Below are positions 28,346 to 36,812 of a stretch of DNA of 49,895 nt, piece after piece. Position 1 is the stretch's first letter. Each line of letters starts with the position of its first letter. Both the position numbers and the translations under genes were made by a program. The stretch comes from Acinetobacter sp. MB5 (GTDB lineage: Bacteria; Pseudomonadota; Gammaproteobacteria; Pseudomonadales; Moraxellaceae): the NCBI RefSeq assembly GCF_003261585.1, contig NZ_POVU01000019.1, positions 1 to 49,895 on the forward strand. Direction: 5' to 3'. Under the pieces are notes generated by a model, which worked only from the letters and a program-made list of their open reading frames with translations, did no database searches and was not told where the DNA came from.

Positions 28346-29623
28346 TTACAGACGAATGTCCACGCTGTCTTTGTTGAGTACATATTTCAAGTCATACAGG
28401 ACAAAATTGGCTTTGCACAGCTTGGCAATATCATCACGGGTCAAGGCTTTAAACTGATGATGGGCAACGGCCAACACCACCGCATCGTAGTAATGGTTTT
28501 TTGGCTGTTCCGTCAGTTCCAAGCTATATTCATGCTGTACTTCGGCAGCATCCACCCAAGGATCATGCACATCGACCTGAATGTGGTATTCCTGCAATTC
28601 ATGAATAATATCAATGATGCGGGTGTTACGAATGTCTGGACAGTTTTCTTTAAAGCTGAGACCCAACACCAAGACTTTCGCACCTTCGACCTGAATGCGC
28701 TTTTTCACCATGGTCTTAACCAGTTGCGTCACCACATACGCACCCATACCATCATTCAGACGGCGACCCGCCAGAATAATTTCAGGATGATAACCAATCG
28801 CCTGCGCTTTATGGGTCAAATAATATGGATCAACCCCGATACAGTGCCCCCCAACCAGACCTGGACGGAATGGTAAGAAGTTCCATTTGGTACCTGCAGC
28901 TTTGAGTACATCTTCAGTATCGATGCCCATTTTATTGAAAATCAGAGCCAACTCATTGATCAGGGCGATGTTGACATCACGCTGGGTATTTTCAATGACT
29001 TTGGCCGCTTCAGCGACTTTGATGCTTGGCGCTTTATGTGTACCCGCAGTAATAATCAGGTTATAAACTTCATCGACATAGTCTGCGATTTCTGGCGTAG
29101 ACCCTGAGGTAATTTTTAGAATATTGGTGACGCGGTGTTCTTTGTCACCTGGGTTAATCCGTTCTGGGCTATAGCCTGCATAGAAATCTTGGTTAAAGGT
29201 TAAACCTGACACTTTTTCCAGTACAGGAATACAGACTTCTTCGCTCGCACCTGGATACACGGTTGACTCGTACACCACGACGTCGCCTTTTTTCAAGACA
29301 CGGCCAATGCTCTCTGACGCCTTGACCAACGGGGTCAAATCGGGTTGTTTATACTGATCAATCGGGGTCGGTACGGTCACGATAAAGAAGTTACAGGTCT
29401 GTAAATCATCAATCTGTGTGGTATAGCTTAAATGGCTCGCCTGTTGTAATTCTTCTGGCGACGTTTCTAAAGTATGATCCTGACCGTTTCGAAGTTCATC
29501 AATCCGTTTTTGCTGAATATCGAACCCGACTGTTGCGACAGTTTTACCAAATTCGACAGCCAGTGGCAGTCCCACATAGCCTAAACCCACAATCGCGATT
29601 TTGAGTTGATCTCGTTGCAACAT
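28346..29623 (-). CDS. gna: UDP-N-acetylhexosamine 6-dehydrogenase (WbpO/TviB type)
   Basis: Oxidises UDP-GalNAc or UDP-GlcNAc twice to the uronic acid. The 425-residue protein has every hallmark intact: NAD loop GLGYVGLP (13-20), K208 with N212 in [12 protein letters not shown], and the catalytic Cys261 in [31 protein letters not shown] marks the WbpO/TviB/WbpA branch rather than Ugd. ATG at 29623 (with GGA upstream) is preferred over a TTG at 29644. It heads the long minus-strand operon. With gne2 it likely yields UDP-D-GalNAcA. Confidence 0.92.
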   Translation of the reverse strand: MLQRDQLKIAIVGLGYVGLPLAVEFGKTVATVGFDIQQKRIDELRNGQDHTLETSPEELQQASHLSYTTQIDDLQTCNFFIVTVPTPIDQYKQPDLTPLVKASESIGRVLKKGDVVVYESTVYPGASEEVCIPVLEKVSGLTFNQDFYAGYSPERINPGDKEHRVTNILKITSGSTPEIADYVDEVYNLIITAGTHKAPSIKVAEAAKVIENTQRDVNIALINELALIFNKMGIDTEDVLKAAGTKWNFLPFRPGLVGGHCIGVDPYYLTHKAQAIGYHPEIILAGRRLNDGMGAYVVTQLVKTMVKKRIQVEGAKVLVLGLSFKENCPDIRNTRIIDIIHELQEYHIQVDVHDPWVDAAEVQHEYSLELTEQPKNHYYDAVVLAVAHHQFKALTRDDIAKLCKANFVLYDLKYVLNKDSVDIRL

Positions 29624-29910
29624 AGACAGTCCGATCCTAATCAATAAAGTAAAAGAGGATCATAATTGATGATCCTTACAGGCTGACTAATATAACAGAA
29701 ATCACACTGATTTTTTGGGATAAAAAAGCAGGTTCACGCTTTATGACCAGTTGGCTTTATTTACAGATTTAGAACACGTTTTCAGCAAGATTGCTGGGTT
29801 ACTTCACACAAAAAACATACCGTTTGTTTACAATCCATTATATGCTAACAGCCACTCATGCCTGCATGATCAGGCAAGCTATGTTAATCGAATAAAATTG
29901 GATCCCTCTT
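29624..29910. other. Divergent intergenic region between gna and fkpA
   Basis: 287 bp that must carry the operon promoter (minus) and the fkpA promoter (plus). In A. baumannii loci the divergent wza-wzb-wzc block sits between gna and fkpA; here nothing remains of it. A perfect dyad AGGATCAT-AATTG-ATGATCCT (29656-29676) lies about 33 bases upstream of gna, and a short hairpin GCCTG-CATGAT-CAGGC (29860-29875) precedes fkpA. No JUMPstart sequence was recognised. Confidence 0.6.
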
Positions 29911-30609
29911 ATGAGTAAAGCCTTACCCGTTGCTGTTGCAGTTATTTTAGGCGGCGCTGCACTTGTTCCTGTTTTCTATGCATCTCAACACCCTGCTCCA
30001 GCAAAATCACAACGCGCATCAGCAAGCACCTCTTCTGAGCCGAAAAAAATTCTAAGCTATATGCAAGGCTACCAAATGGGTGGTCAAGTCTCTCCTGAGA
30101 TGGACATTGACGGATTTGCACAAGGCTTACGTGATGCACGTGAACACAAACCACATGCCTATAACGACCAGCAAGTCAAAGAAGCTGTTCTTAACTATCA
30201 AAAAGAATTACAAGGCAAACTCAACAGCTTGCAGGAAAAGAACAAAACTTTCTTGGCTGAAAATGCGAAGAAAGCAGGGGTAAAAACCACAGCCTCTGGT
30301 TTGCAATATGAAATCATCAAACAAGGTACAGGTAAGCAGGCCACTGCCAACTCGACGGTTAAAGTCAACTATGAAGGTAAACTGGTTGATGGCACAGTCT
30401 TTGACAGCAGCTATGCACGTGGCGAACCTGCTGAATTCCCACTAGCTGGTACTATTCCAGGCTGGATTGAAGGAATTCCACTGCTTAAGGAAGGCGGTAG
30501 CATCATGCTTTACGTTCCAGCAAATCTCGCTTATGGTGAACAAGGCAACCAAGCCATTCCACCAAACAGCGTATTGATCTTTAAAGTCGATTTACTGGCT
30601 GTTAAATAA
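29911..30609 (+). CDS. fkpA: FKBP-type peptidyl-prolyl isomerase, membrane-anchored or exported
   Basis: Folding helper of the cell envelope. The 232-residue product starts with a hydrophobic segment (LPVAVAVILGGAALVPVFY), has an FKBP_N dimerisation helix (about 45-115) and a C-terminal FKBP domain (about 125-231). Active-site positions are kept: VNYEGKL, GTVFDSS, GWIEGI (the core tryptophan) and NLAYGEQG. It resembles FkpA/Mip. In Acinetobacter this gene borders the polysaccharide locus. It is followed after 51 bp by a paralogue of identical length. Confidence 0.88.
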   Translation: MSKALPVAVAVILGGAALVPVFYASQHPAPAKSQRASASTSSEPKKILSYMQGYQMGGQVSPEMDIDGFAQGLRDAREHKPHAYNDQQVKEAVLNYQKELQGKLNSLQEKNKTFLAENAKKAGVKTTASGLQYEIIKQGTGKQATANSTVKVNYEGKLVDGTVFDSSYARGEPAEFPLAGTIPGWIEGIPLLKEGGSIMLYVPANLAYGEQGNQAIPPNSVLIFKVDLLAVK

Positions 30610-30617
30610 TGAGAAAA

Positions 30618-30639
30618 ATGGAGAGTAATAACTCTCCAT
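30618..30639 (+). promoter_or_regulatory. Hairpin between the two FKBP genes
   Basis: ATGGAGAGT-AATA-ACTCTCCAT is a perfect 9-bp stem, followed by TCATATTTT. It could be a weak internal terminator or RNA-stability element that sets the ratio of the two FKBP products. Confidence 0.5.
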
Positions 30640-30660
30640 TCATATTTTAGGAAGACGATA

Positions 30661-31359
30661 ATGAAAAAAATTCTGAGCGTCATATGTGCTTTATCTTGCT
30701 TATCCACGCCTGTTTGGGCGGCAACAACAAGTACAGTCAATGCAAATAGTTCACTAAGTACACAAGCAGGTTATAGTTTCGGTTACCTTTTGGGAAAAAG
30801 TAATGCAGAGGCCCTACAGGGCCTTGATCTGAATGCCTTTATTGAAGGGCTAAGAACAGCATCCAATAACCAGAATCCTGCTTTGTCTGAGCAGGAAATG
30901 GCGAATGCCCTAGCTCTATATAAAAAACAGGCTGAAGCCAAAGACTTGATTGCCCATCAACAGCAAGCTGAAATCAATGCCAAAGCAGGCGCTGCATTTC
31001 TTACCAACAATGCACGTCAGTCTGGCGTTGTCACCACTGCTTCAGGTTTACAATATCAAGTTTTGAAAGCTGGCGAAGGCAAAAGCCCCAACAAAAACAG
31101 CACGGTTGAAATCAACTATGAAGGTCGTTTGATTGATGGCACGGTGTTTGACAGCTCGATTGCCCGTGAGCAACCCGTTGATTTTCGTGTGAGTGAAGTG
31201 GTTTCAGGCTTGTCCGAAGGCTTACTCACCATGAAAGAAGGTGGTAAAACCCGTTTCTTCATTCCATCCAAACTCGGCTATGGTGAAATTGGCGCAGGCG
31301 ATGCAATTGGGCCAAACAGCACGCTGATTTTTGATGTTGAACTGATTAAAGTGAAATAA
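30661..31359 (+). CDS. fklB: FKBP-type peptidyl-prolyl isomerase, periplasmic paralogue
   Basis: A 232-residue exported protein with a clean signal peptide (MKKILSVICALSCLSTPVWA), FKBP_N helices and a C-terminal FKBP domain. It shares TTASGLQYQ, INYEGRLIDGTVFDSS and GYGEIG with its upstream neighbour. The IPGWIEGI segment of that neighbour reads VSGLSEGL here, so the conserved active-site tryptophan is missing. It may act more as a chaperone than as an isomerase. An AGGAAGACG ribosome site lies close to the ATG. The symbol follows the order known in Acinetobacter. Confidence 0.83.
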   Translation: MKKILSVICALSCLSTPVWAATTSTVNANSSLSTQAGYSFGYLLGKSNAEALQGLDLNAFIEGLRTASNNQNPALSEQEMANALALYKKQAEAKDLIAHQQQAEINAKAGAAFLTNNARQSGVVTTASGLQYQVLKAGEGKSPNKNSTVEINYEGRLIDGTVFDSSIAREQPVDFRVSEVVSGLSEGLLTMKEGGKTRFFIPSKLGYGEIGAGDAIGPNSTLIFDVELIKVK

Positions 31360-31367
31360 TTCCAATA

Positions 31368-31393
31368 AAAAACCCGACACTTGTCGGGTTTTT
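31368..31393. terminator. Bidirectional terminator between fklB and murJ
   Basis: AAAAACCCGACA-CT-TGTCGGGTTTTT is a perfect 12-bp stem between convergent genes. Confidence 0.88.
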
Positions 31394-31399
31394 AAATAC

Positions 31400-32947
31400 T
31401 TAATGCTCGGGACGTAAATGTCGAGGGCGGAAGCCTGAAAGCAACAATCCTACCGCATAAGCGACTGCACCAACCACACACAATCCGCTTAACTCTGCAA
31501 TCTTCATCCATGTTGATGCATGGCTACTATAGAAATGTAAGCCGTATGCCAACGCTCCAATCATACACAGATTAGCAAAACCGTATTGCGCAAAAATCTT
31601 TTTCCAATGTGCACCGAAACGATAAACATTACGCTTGTGCAAGTAATAGTAGAGCATGCCTGCGTTGACAAAGGCAGAGCTTGAAGATGCAATTCCAAGT
31701 GCCATATGTTCAGCATTCCAGTGAATCATCTTGAAGAAACTGATCAGAATCACGTTTAAAATGGCATTGGCTGCCACTGCCATCAAACCGACGCGCACAG
31801 GCGTTTTGGTATCTTGCTGGGCATAAAAACCTGGGGCAAAAACCTTGATCAGCATAAAGGCCAACACGCCGCCACTCATACATTTCAAGGCCAATGCCGT
31901 CATATGAGTATCTTCAGCAGTAAACTCGCCACGTTGGAACAGGGTTTGAATAATCGGTGTCGACAACATAAATAGCGCAACACTGGCAGGCACCCCCACC
32001 ATAATAATCACACGCGCTGCCCAGTCGATCATGCCACGGAAACGTTCTAGGTCTTGTTCTGCATGGCGTGCAGACAACGATGGTAAAATCACGGTCCCAA
32101 TCGCAACCCCAATCAAGCCTAATGGCAACTCGGTCATCCGTTCAGCACTGTACAACCAAGACACTGAACCGCTTTGCATGAACGATGCCCAAATGGTATT
32201 CAGCAATAAGTTAATTTGTGTCACCGATACACCAAACAACGCTGGCAGCATCAGTTTGAGAATGCGCTCAACCCCTTCATGTTTAAAATCAATGCGAGGT
32301 GGAATCAGCAGTTTTTTACGCCATAACTCAGGAATCTGGATCGTAAGCTGAATAAAGCCTGCTGCCAAGACTGCCCAACCCAAAGACATAATTGGGGTTT
32401 GCAAATACGGCGTGAGCCACCACGCGCCAGCAATCATCACCATATTCAATAAAACAGGTGAAAATGCCGGGCTAAAAAACGCGCCATAGCTGTTTAAGAT
32501 ACTGCTGGCAAATGCCGTCAGTGACATAAACATCAAATACGGAATGGTCAAACGGAACATTTCAACCGCTTGGGCGAATTTGTCAGGGTCGTTATGGAAA
32601 CCTGGGGCATAGATATACACCACCGCAGGGGCAATGATCATCGCCAACAAGGTAATTGATGACATCACCACCAATAAGCAGCCAAACACCCGACTAATCA
32701 GGATTTGGACTTCCGCATGGGCCCGCCCAGCTTTGTACTCGGTCAATACAGGAATAAACGCTTGTGAAAATGCACCTTCGGCAAACAGTCGCCTGAAAAA
32801 ATTGGGAATGCGAAATGCAACAACAAAGACGTCGAATTCTTTGCCTGCACCAAACACGTTCAGCAAGACCATGTCACGCACCAGCCCCAAAATACGGGAC
32901 AACATGGTCATAGCACTCACGATAAAGGTCGACCGCCAAAGCGCCAT
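31400..32947 (-). CDS. murJ: Lipid II flippase MurJ (MviN)
   Basis: Flips lipid II during peptidoglycan synthesis. The 515-residue MOP-superfamily protein has about 14 transmembrane helices and starts ALWRSTFIVSAMTMLSRILG, LVRDMVLLNVFGAG. Conserved charged residues appear in NFFRRLFAEGAFSQAFIPVL. The C-terminal part KVFAPGFYAQQDTKTPVRVG is also diagnostic. It is the usual conserved flank (mviN) of Acinetobacter polysaccharide loci. ampD lies upstream in the same orientation. Confidence 0.95.
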   Translation of the reverse strand: MALWRSTFIVSAMTMLSRILGLVRDMVLLNVFGAGKEFDVFVVAFRIPNFFRRLFAEGAFSQAFIPVLTEYKAGRAHAEVQILISRVFGCLLVVMSSITLLAMIIAPAVVYIYAPGFHNDPDKFAQAVEMFRLTIPYLMFMSLTAFASSILNSYGAFFSPAFSPVLLNMVMIAGAWWLTPYLQTPIMSLGWAVLAAGFIQLTIQIPELWRKKLLIPPRIDFKHEGVERILKLMLPALFGVSVTQINLLLNTIWASFMQSGSVSWLYSAERMTELPLGLIGVAIGTVILPSLSARHAEQDLERFRGMIDWAARVIIMVGVPASVALFMLSTPIIQTLFQRGEFTAEDTHMTALALKCMSGGVLAFMLIKVFAPGFYAQQDTKTPVRVGLMAVAANAILNVILISFFKMIHWNAEHMALGIASSSSAFVNAGMLYYYLHKRNVYRFGAHWKKIFAQYGFANLCMIGALAYGLHFYSSHASTWMKIAELSGLCVVGAVAYAVGLLLSGFRPRHLRPEH

Positions 32948-33017
32948 CGCTTACACCTAAGTCAAATTGGAAGTCGCTATTTTAAAGAAAAGCCCGAACA
33001 ATTTCGTTATTAATTCT

Positions 33018-33593
33018 TCAATTTGTGTGATTTTCTTTGTGTAACAATTCACGAAAATCTGCCCAGTGGAAATGCTCACCTGGATCAGTTTTACGCTGTG
33101 GAGCAATATCGGAATGCCCTGCGATATGCTGCTGAATTTTAGGATAAGTCTGTTGTAAAGCTGAAACCACTTGGACAAGTGACTGATATTGCACCGCTTC
33201 AAAAGGCAAATCATCGCTACCTTCGAGTTCAATACCAATCGAGTAGTCATTACACTCAGGTACACCCAGATAGCTGGAACGCCCCGCATGCCATGCCCGA
33301 TCATTAAAGTTAACGAACTGAATCACTTCCCCTGTTCTTAAAATCAGCAGATGGGCTGAAACCTGCATCCCCTCAATCGTTTGAAAATAGGGATGAGCAT
33401 TCCAATCCAACTGGTTTTGGAAAAACTGCTGAATATAGCCACCACCAAATTGTGAAGGTGGCAAACTAATATTGTGAATCACCACCAACTGAATCTGGGT
33501 ATTGGCAGGACGCTGATTGAAATTGGGAGAGGGTAATTGCTGCACACCTTGTAATACACCATCAATCACTGCAAATTTTGTCTGGTTTGACAT
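33018..33593 (-). CDS. ampD: 1,6-anhydro-N-acetylmuramyl-L-alanine amidase
   Basis: Cytoplasmic zinc amidase of peptidoglycan recycling that cuts the peptide from anhydro-MurNAc, lowering the inducers of AmpR-type beta-lactamase control. The product is about 191 residues (amidase_2 fold) with the zinc histidine in LVVIHNISLP, YSIGIELEG, and the second histidine plus aspartate in IAGHSDIAPQRKTDPGEHFHW. ATG at 33593 (MSNQTK) is favoured because GGGA lies upstream; ATGs at 33599 and 33605 are alternatives. It lies about 70 bp upstream of murJ in the same direction. Confidence 0.92.
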   Translation of the reverse strand: MSNQTKFAVIDGVLQGVQQLPSPNFNQRPANTQIQLVVIHNISLPPSQFGGGYIQQFFQNQLDWNAHPYFQTIEGMQVSAHLLILRTGEVIQFVNFNDRAWHAGRSSYLGVPECNDYSIGIELEGSDDLPFEAVQYQSLVQVVSALQQTYPKIQQHIAGHSDIAPQRKTDPGEHFHWADFRELLHKENHTN

Positions 33594-33748
33594 CTTCATT
33601 CCCATTTCAAGTCACATCAGGACATTTTAACTGACTCAAGCCAGCCCTGATGTACTTTGCACGCTTGCTCTGAGTAGAAAAGTATTATTTTTTACTTTTG
33701 CAAAGAGGTTGATTAACATAATGACAGTTTCTTTATCTGTAGACTATC

Positions 33749-34126
33749 ATGGATCAGTACTCGCCGCTGAAAGGCAAAACCGGGATCAAGCGCATCATTA
33801 ATGCTGCAAGTTATTCAATCGCAGGATTTAAATCGGCCTTTCGTTATGAAGCAGCATTTCGCCAGATTGTCTTACTCAATGTTTTATTACTCCCGATTAA
33901 TTTATGGCTTAATCTCAGCAAGCTTGAGCATATTGTGCTGATTCTAGTCGGCATGCTGGCGTTGATTGTTGAATTATTTAATTCAGCAATTGAAGCAGTG
34001 GTCGATCGTATTTCACTGGAACGCCATCCGCTCGCTAAAAATGCCAAAGATATGGGCAGTGCAGCACAGTTTGTCGCTTTAAGTATGATGGCGATTACGT
34101 GGGCAGGAATTTTGCTCTTTAAATAA
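33749..34126 (+). CDS. dgkA: Diacylglycerol kinase
   Basis: Phosphorylates diacylglycerol (and possibly undecaprenol) at the inner membrane, recycling lipid left after phosphoglycerol transfer. The 125-residue product has three transmembrane helices and the family motifs: an amphipathic start (GIKRIINAASYSIAGFKSAF), RYEAAFRQ, and the catalytic segment ELFNSAIEAVVDR followed by KDMGSAAQ. Diacylglycerol is the by-product of LtaS/MdoB enzymes such as the Pgt1 encoded at 14131-15969. Confidence 0.92.
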   Translation: MDQYSPLKGKTGIKRIINAASYSIAGFKSAFRYEAAFRQIVLLNVLLLPINLWLNLSKLEHIVLILVGMLALIVELFNSAIEAVVDRISLERHPLAKNAKDMGSAAQFVALSMMAITWAGILLFK

Positions 34127-34154
34127 AAAAAGACTCCTGATGGAGTCTTTTTTT
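34125..34154. terminator. Bidirectional terminator between dgkA and rph
   Basis: AAAAAAAGACTCC-TGAT-GGAGTCTTTTTTT overlaps the last base of the dgkA stop region and serves both convergent genes. Confidence 0.85.
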
Positions 34155-34164
34155 ATTCTTTTAC

Positions 34165-34881
34165 TTACCAGCCTAGAGCTTCTTGCTGTTTCTTGATCAG
34201 CTCTTGAATCCCCTGCTCTGCCATTTCTAACATGGCATTCGATTGGCTACGGGTAAATGGCTTGTCTTCAGCAGTTCCTTGAATTTCGATGAATTCACCT
34301 GCTTGGGTCATTACCACATTCAAGTCAGTTTGACAGTTCGAGTCTTCTTCATAGCAAAGGTCAAGCAAGACTTCATCTTGGAAAATACCCACAGAAATCG
34401 CAGCCACCAAACCTTTGAGTGGATCTTGTTTAATTTTCTTTTGGGCAAGTAACACATTCATCGCATCGACCAATGCAACCGCTGCACCAGTAATGGATGC
34501 AGTACGTGTACCACCATCGGCTTGAATCACATCACAGTCAATCGTAATGGTGTTTTCACCGAGTTTTTTCAGGTCAACCATAGCACGTAAGCTACGGCCA
34601 ATCAGGCGTTGAATTTCTTGGGTACGACCCGATTGCTTACCACGTGCCGCTTCACGGTCAGAACGTGTGTGTGTTGAACGTGGCAACATACCATATTCAG
34701 CAGTCACCCAACCTTGGCCTTGACCTTTCAAAAAGCGTGGCACACTGTTCTCGATACTTGCCGTACACAGTACTTTGGTATGACCAAACTCAACGAGAAC
34801 CGAACCTTCAGCATAACGTGTATAGTTACGAGTAATTTTTACATCGCGCAATTGGTCTAATGTGCGTTGGTCAATACGCAT
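34165..34881 (-). CDS. rph: Ribonuclease PH
   Basis: Phosphorolytic 3'-to-5' exonuclease that trims tRNA precursors. With the ATG at 34881 (AAGGA upstream) the protein is 238 residues, the family norm, and starts [20 protein letters not shown]. Key parts: [32 protein letters not shown], the phosphate-binding [20 protein letters not shown], and [19 protein letters not shown]. An in-frame extension to 34995 exists but does not belong to the family. Confidence 0.95.
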   Translation of the reverse strand: MRIDQRTLDQLRDVKITRNYTRYAEGSVLVEFGHTKVLCTASIENSVPRFLKGQGQGWVTAEYGMLPRSTHTRSDREAARGKQSGRTQEIQRLIGRSLRAMVDLKKLGENTITIDCDVIQADGGTRTASITGAAVALVDAMNVLLAQKKIKQDPLKGLVAAISVGIFQDEVLLDLCYEEDSNCQTDLNVVMTQAGEFIEIQGTAEDKPFTRSQSNAMLEMAEQGIQELIKKQQEALGW

Positions 34882-35351
34882 AATTTTTCCTTCAGTTTTC
34901 AGCCAGAAATTTCGTGCGAAGTATAACAGACTCGCAGTGACATTTCGGAGAATGATCCCATCAATCTGTTTTCCACCCCCAATAAATAATTTCAATATAT
35001 TGAATTTTATTATCTTTTTAATATTTAGTTTTTATTTTTTAAAGATGTAAATTTTATTATCCTGACCTATCAAGCCACCTGAATATCTGTTGTTTATTCA
35101 ATGTTTAATTCATCCAAAATTGAGTAATAATCCTGTTTCAAAGACAGATTTAAACTCAGAATTTTCCATGCCATCGTTTCAGCACACTATTTTTTCATTT
35201 AGATTAATTGCTAGAATAAAAAAATATATAACTATATGATTTATATTTAATAATTTTAAATATTTAGCAAAAACACACATTATATTTGCACAAGAAACGC
35301 TATAATCGAGACAAAGTACATAAGATAAACGATCGCAGGGATGGACTTGCC
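34882..35351. other. AT-rich intergenic region between rph and the FabR-like gene
   Basis: 470 bp carrying divergent promoters. The only clear element is TATAAT at 35301-35306, facing the TetR gene. No gene, repeat or RNA structure is recognised. Confidence 0.5.
35301..35306 (+). promoter_or_regulatory. -10 element of the FabR-like regulator gene
   Basis: A perfect TATAAT puts transcription start near 35313, downstream of the in-frame upstream start at 35286 and 39 bases before the ATG at 35352. It supports the shorter protein. Confidence 0.5.
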
Positions 35352-35957
35352 ATGTCAGTACGTGCTGAGCGTAAATTGCAGAGTCAGCAAACAATTCTAG
35401 AACAAGTATTAAAGCTAAACTATGCTGGTCATTGTTTTAATAGCATCAGTTTAAGACAACTCGCACAGGCCGTTGGCATGGTGCCGAGCGCTTTTTATCG
35501 TTTTTTCCCCAATAAAGAACAACTGGCCGTTGAACTGGTTGACCAAACCTCCTTAATGATCAAGAGCCACCTCAATCAGATTGCTGAACATGTACAGCCT
35601 AAAAATAAAGAGAGCCTAGAACAACTCTTAACTCTGTTTTGTAATCAGGTTCAGCAAAAGGCAGCTCACTGGCATTTCTTTATTGTCGAACGCTGGGGGG
35701 GTGATCCACCTTTGCGAGAAAAAATCAGTCAGGAACAGATTTTTTTAGTCGATGATTTGACCCAAATTTTAAGCAAAAAATACGGCGAACAACTGTCTCA
35801 ACCCCAACAGTTACAAGCTTTGGCAGAACTGAATATTGAACTGCATTTTGCGTGGATTATTAAATGGCTGCATTGCCATGACGAAACCCAAAAAAATCAG
35901 CTTTTACAATGTTTTATTCAGCAGCTTAAATTTGTTCATTTGCCTTGCCACATATAA
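35352..35957 (+). CDS. TetR-family regulator, FabR/DesT-like
   Basis: DNA-binding repressor of about 201 residues. The N-terminus (SVRAERKLQSQQTILEQVLK), the helix-turn-helix ISLRQLAQAVGMVPSAFYRF and the following NKEQLAVELVDQTSLM align well with E. coli FabR, which represses unsaturated fatty-acid synthesis genes. The C-terminal ligand domain is less conserved. It stands alone between two AT-rich regions, so a target cannot be read from context. Assignment to the FabR group is moderate. Confidence 0.75.
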   Translation: MSVRAERKLQSQQTILEQVLKLNYAGHCFNSISLRQLAQAVGMVPSAFYRFFPNKEQLAVELVDQTSLMIKSHLNQIAEHVQPKNKESLEQLLTLFCNQVQQKAAHWHFFIVERWGGDPPLREKISQEQIFLVDDLTQILSKKYGEQLSQPQQLQALAELNIELHFAWIIKWLHCHDETQKNQLLQCFIQQLKFVHLPCHI

Positions 35958-35958
35958 A

Positions 35959-35984
35959 AAAAGCGTATATCAATATACGCTTTT
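35959..35984. terminator. Bidirectional terminator between the TetR gene and dsbA
   Basis: AAAAGCGTATAT-CA-ATATACGCTTTT begins right at the TetR stop and lies between convergent genes. Confidence 0.75.
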
Positions 35985-36007
35985 AAAGGTTCAACTCAGC
36001 TTATGAC

Positions 36008-36625
36008 TTATTTGCTGTGGCGTTCTTTGTTAATCAGGAAATCAATCACTTTAGGAACTTTACCATCTTCACCTTGTACTAAATATTTGCCATCCACCAC
36101 AACAGCAGGGACACCTGCTAACTGGTATTGAGCCGCTAACTGGTTAGACTGAGCTACTTTAGCACTCACAGCAAACGAGCTATAGGCTGCATTGAATTTA
36201 GCAACTGGCACGCCATATTTTGTGAAGAATTGGGCTGCCGATGCTTGGTCAAAAATCTGTTGGTTTTGTAAATGAATCGCATCAAACAAGGCCAAGTGAG
36301 TGCGTTTACGAATGCCTAATTGCTCTGAAGCATAATAAGTACGTGCACCTGATTCCCAAACTGGGTTCATCGCTGCTGGTGAACGAACAAAATTCACATC
36401 TTTTGGCAATTTTTTCAACCATGCCTGCATATGTGGTTCTAATCGAAAGCAGTGTGGGCAACCATACCAGAAGAATTCACGAACTTCGATTTTCCCGGGA
36501 ACATCCACTTTGCCTGGATTTTTTAGAATCGTATAGTCTTTTCCAGCCACAAAGTTTTCTGCCATTGCATTCGCAGAGAATGCCATCACAGCTACAGCCA
36601 AGCCATTGATAATGAATTTTTTCAT
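36008..36625 (-). CDS. dsbA: Periplasmic thiol:disulfide oxidoreductase DsbA
   Basis: Introduces disulfide bonds into exported proteins. The 205-residue precursor has a Sec signal (MKKFIINGLAVAVMAFSANA, cut near 22) and a thioredoxin fold with the CPHC active site at 56-59 (EFFWYGCPHCFRLEPH). The cis-proline loop QLAGVPAVVVDGKY follows. Length and motifs match Acinetobacter/Pseudomonas DsbA. It appears monocistronic. Confidence 0.94.
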   Translation of the reverse strand: MKKFIINGLAVAVMAFSANAMAENFVAGKDYTILKNPGKVDVPGKIEVREFFWYGCPHCFRLEPHMQAWLKKLPKDVNFVRSPAAMNPVWESGARTYYASEQLGIRKRTHLALFDAIHLQNQQIFDQASAAQFFTKYGVPVAKFNAAYSSFAVSAKVAQSNQLAAQYQLAGVPAVVVDGKYLVQGEDGKVPKVIDFLINKERHSK

Positions 36626-36812
36626 TGATTAAGTTTTCCTTGTATAAGCATTTTGACCCGCTTAGCTGCTAACTATAAAACATCTATGCAAAAAAAAACG
36701 TTTTGTTTGTGTCAACTTTTTTGCAGCTTTGATCACTTTTTCCTTAAGACACGCTACACTAACACTGAAAACAAATCTCTTAAAAATGAAGCACTGTACT
36801 GAGGTGAAGGTC

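Noticed and set aside
28457..28876. Plus-strand open frame of 139 codons inside gna
   Set aside because: Antisense shadow of the dehydrogenase gene.
29624..29910. Remnant of wza or wzc between gna and fkpA
   Set aside because: No frame in these 287 bp shows Wza, Wzb or Wzc motifs; the spacer looks like ordinary promoter DNA.
32957..33304. Minus-strand open frame of 115 codons overlapping ampD
   Set aside because: It is in another frame over most of ampD, has no family features, and ampD carries all zinc-amidase motifs.
35959..35984. AGCGTATATCAATATACGCT as a FabR-type operator
   Set aside because: It resembles FabR/DesT palindromes, but it lies at the 3' end of the regulator gene between two convergent genes and has flanking A and T runs, so a terminator explains it better.
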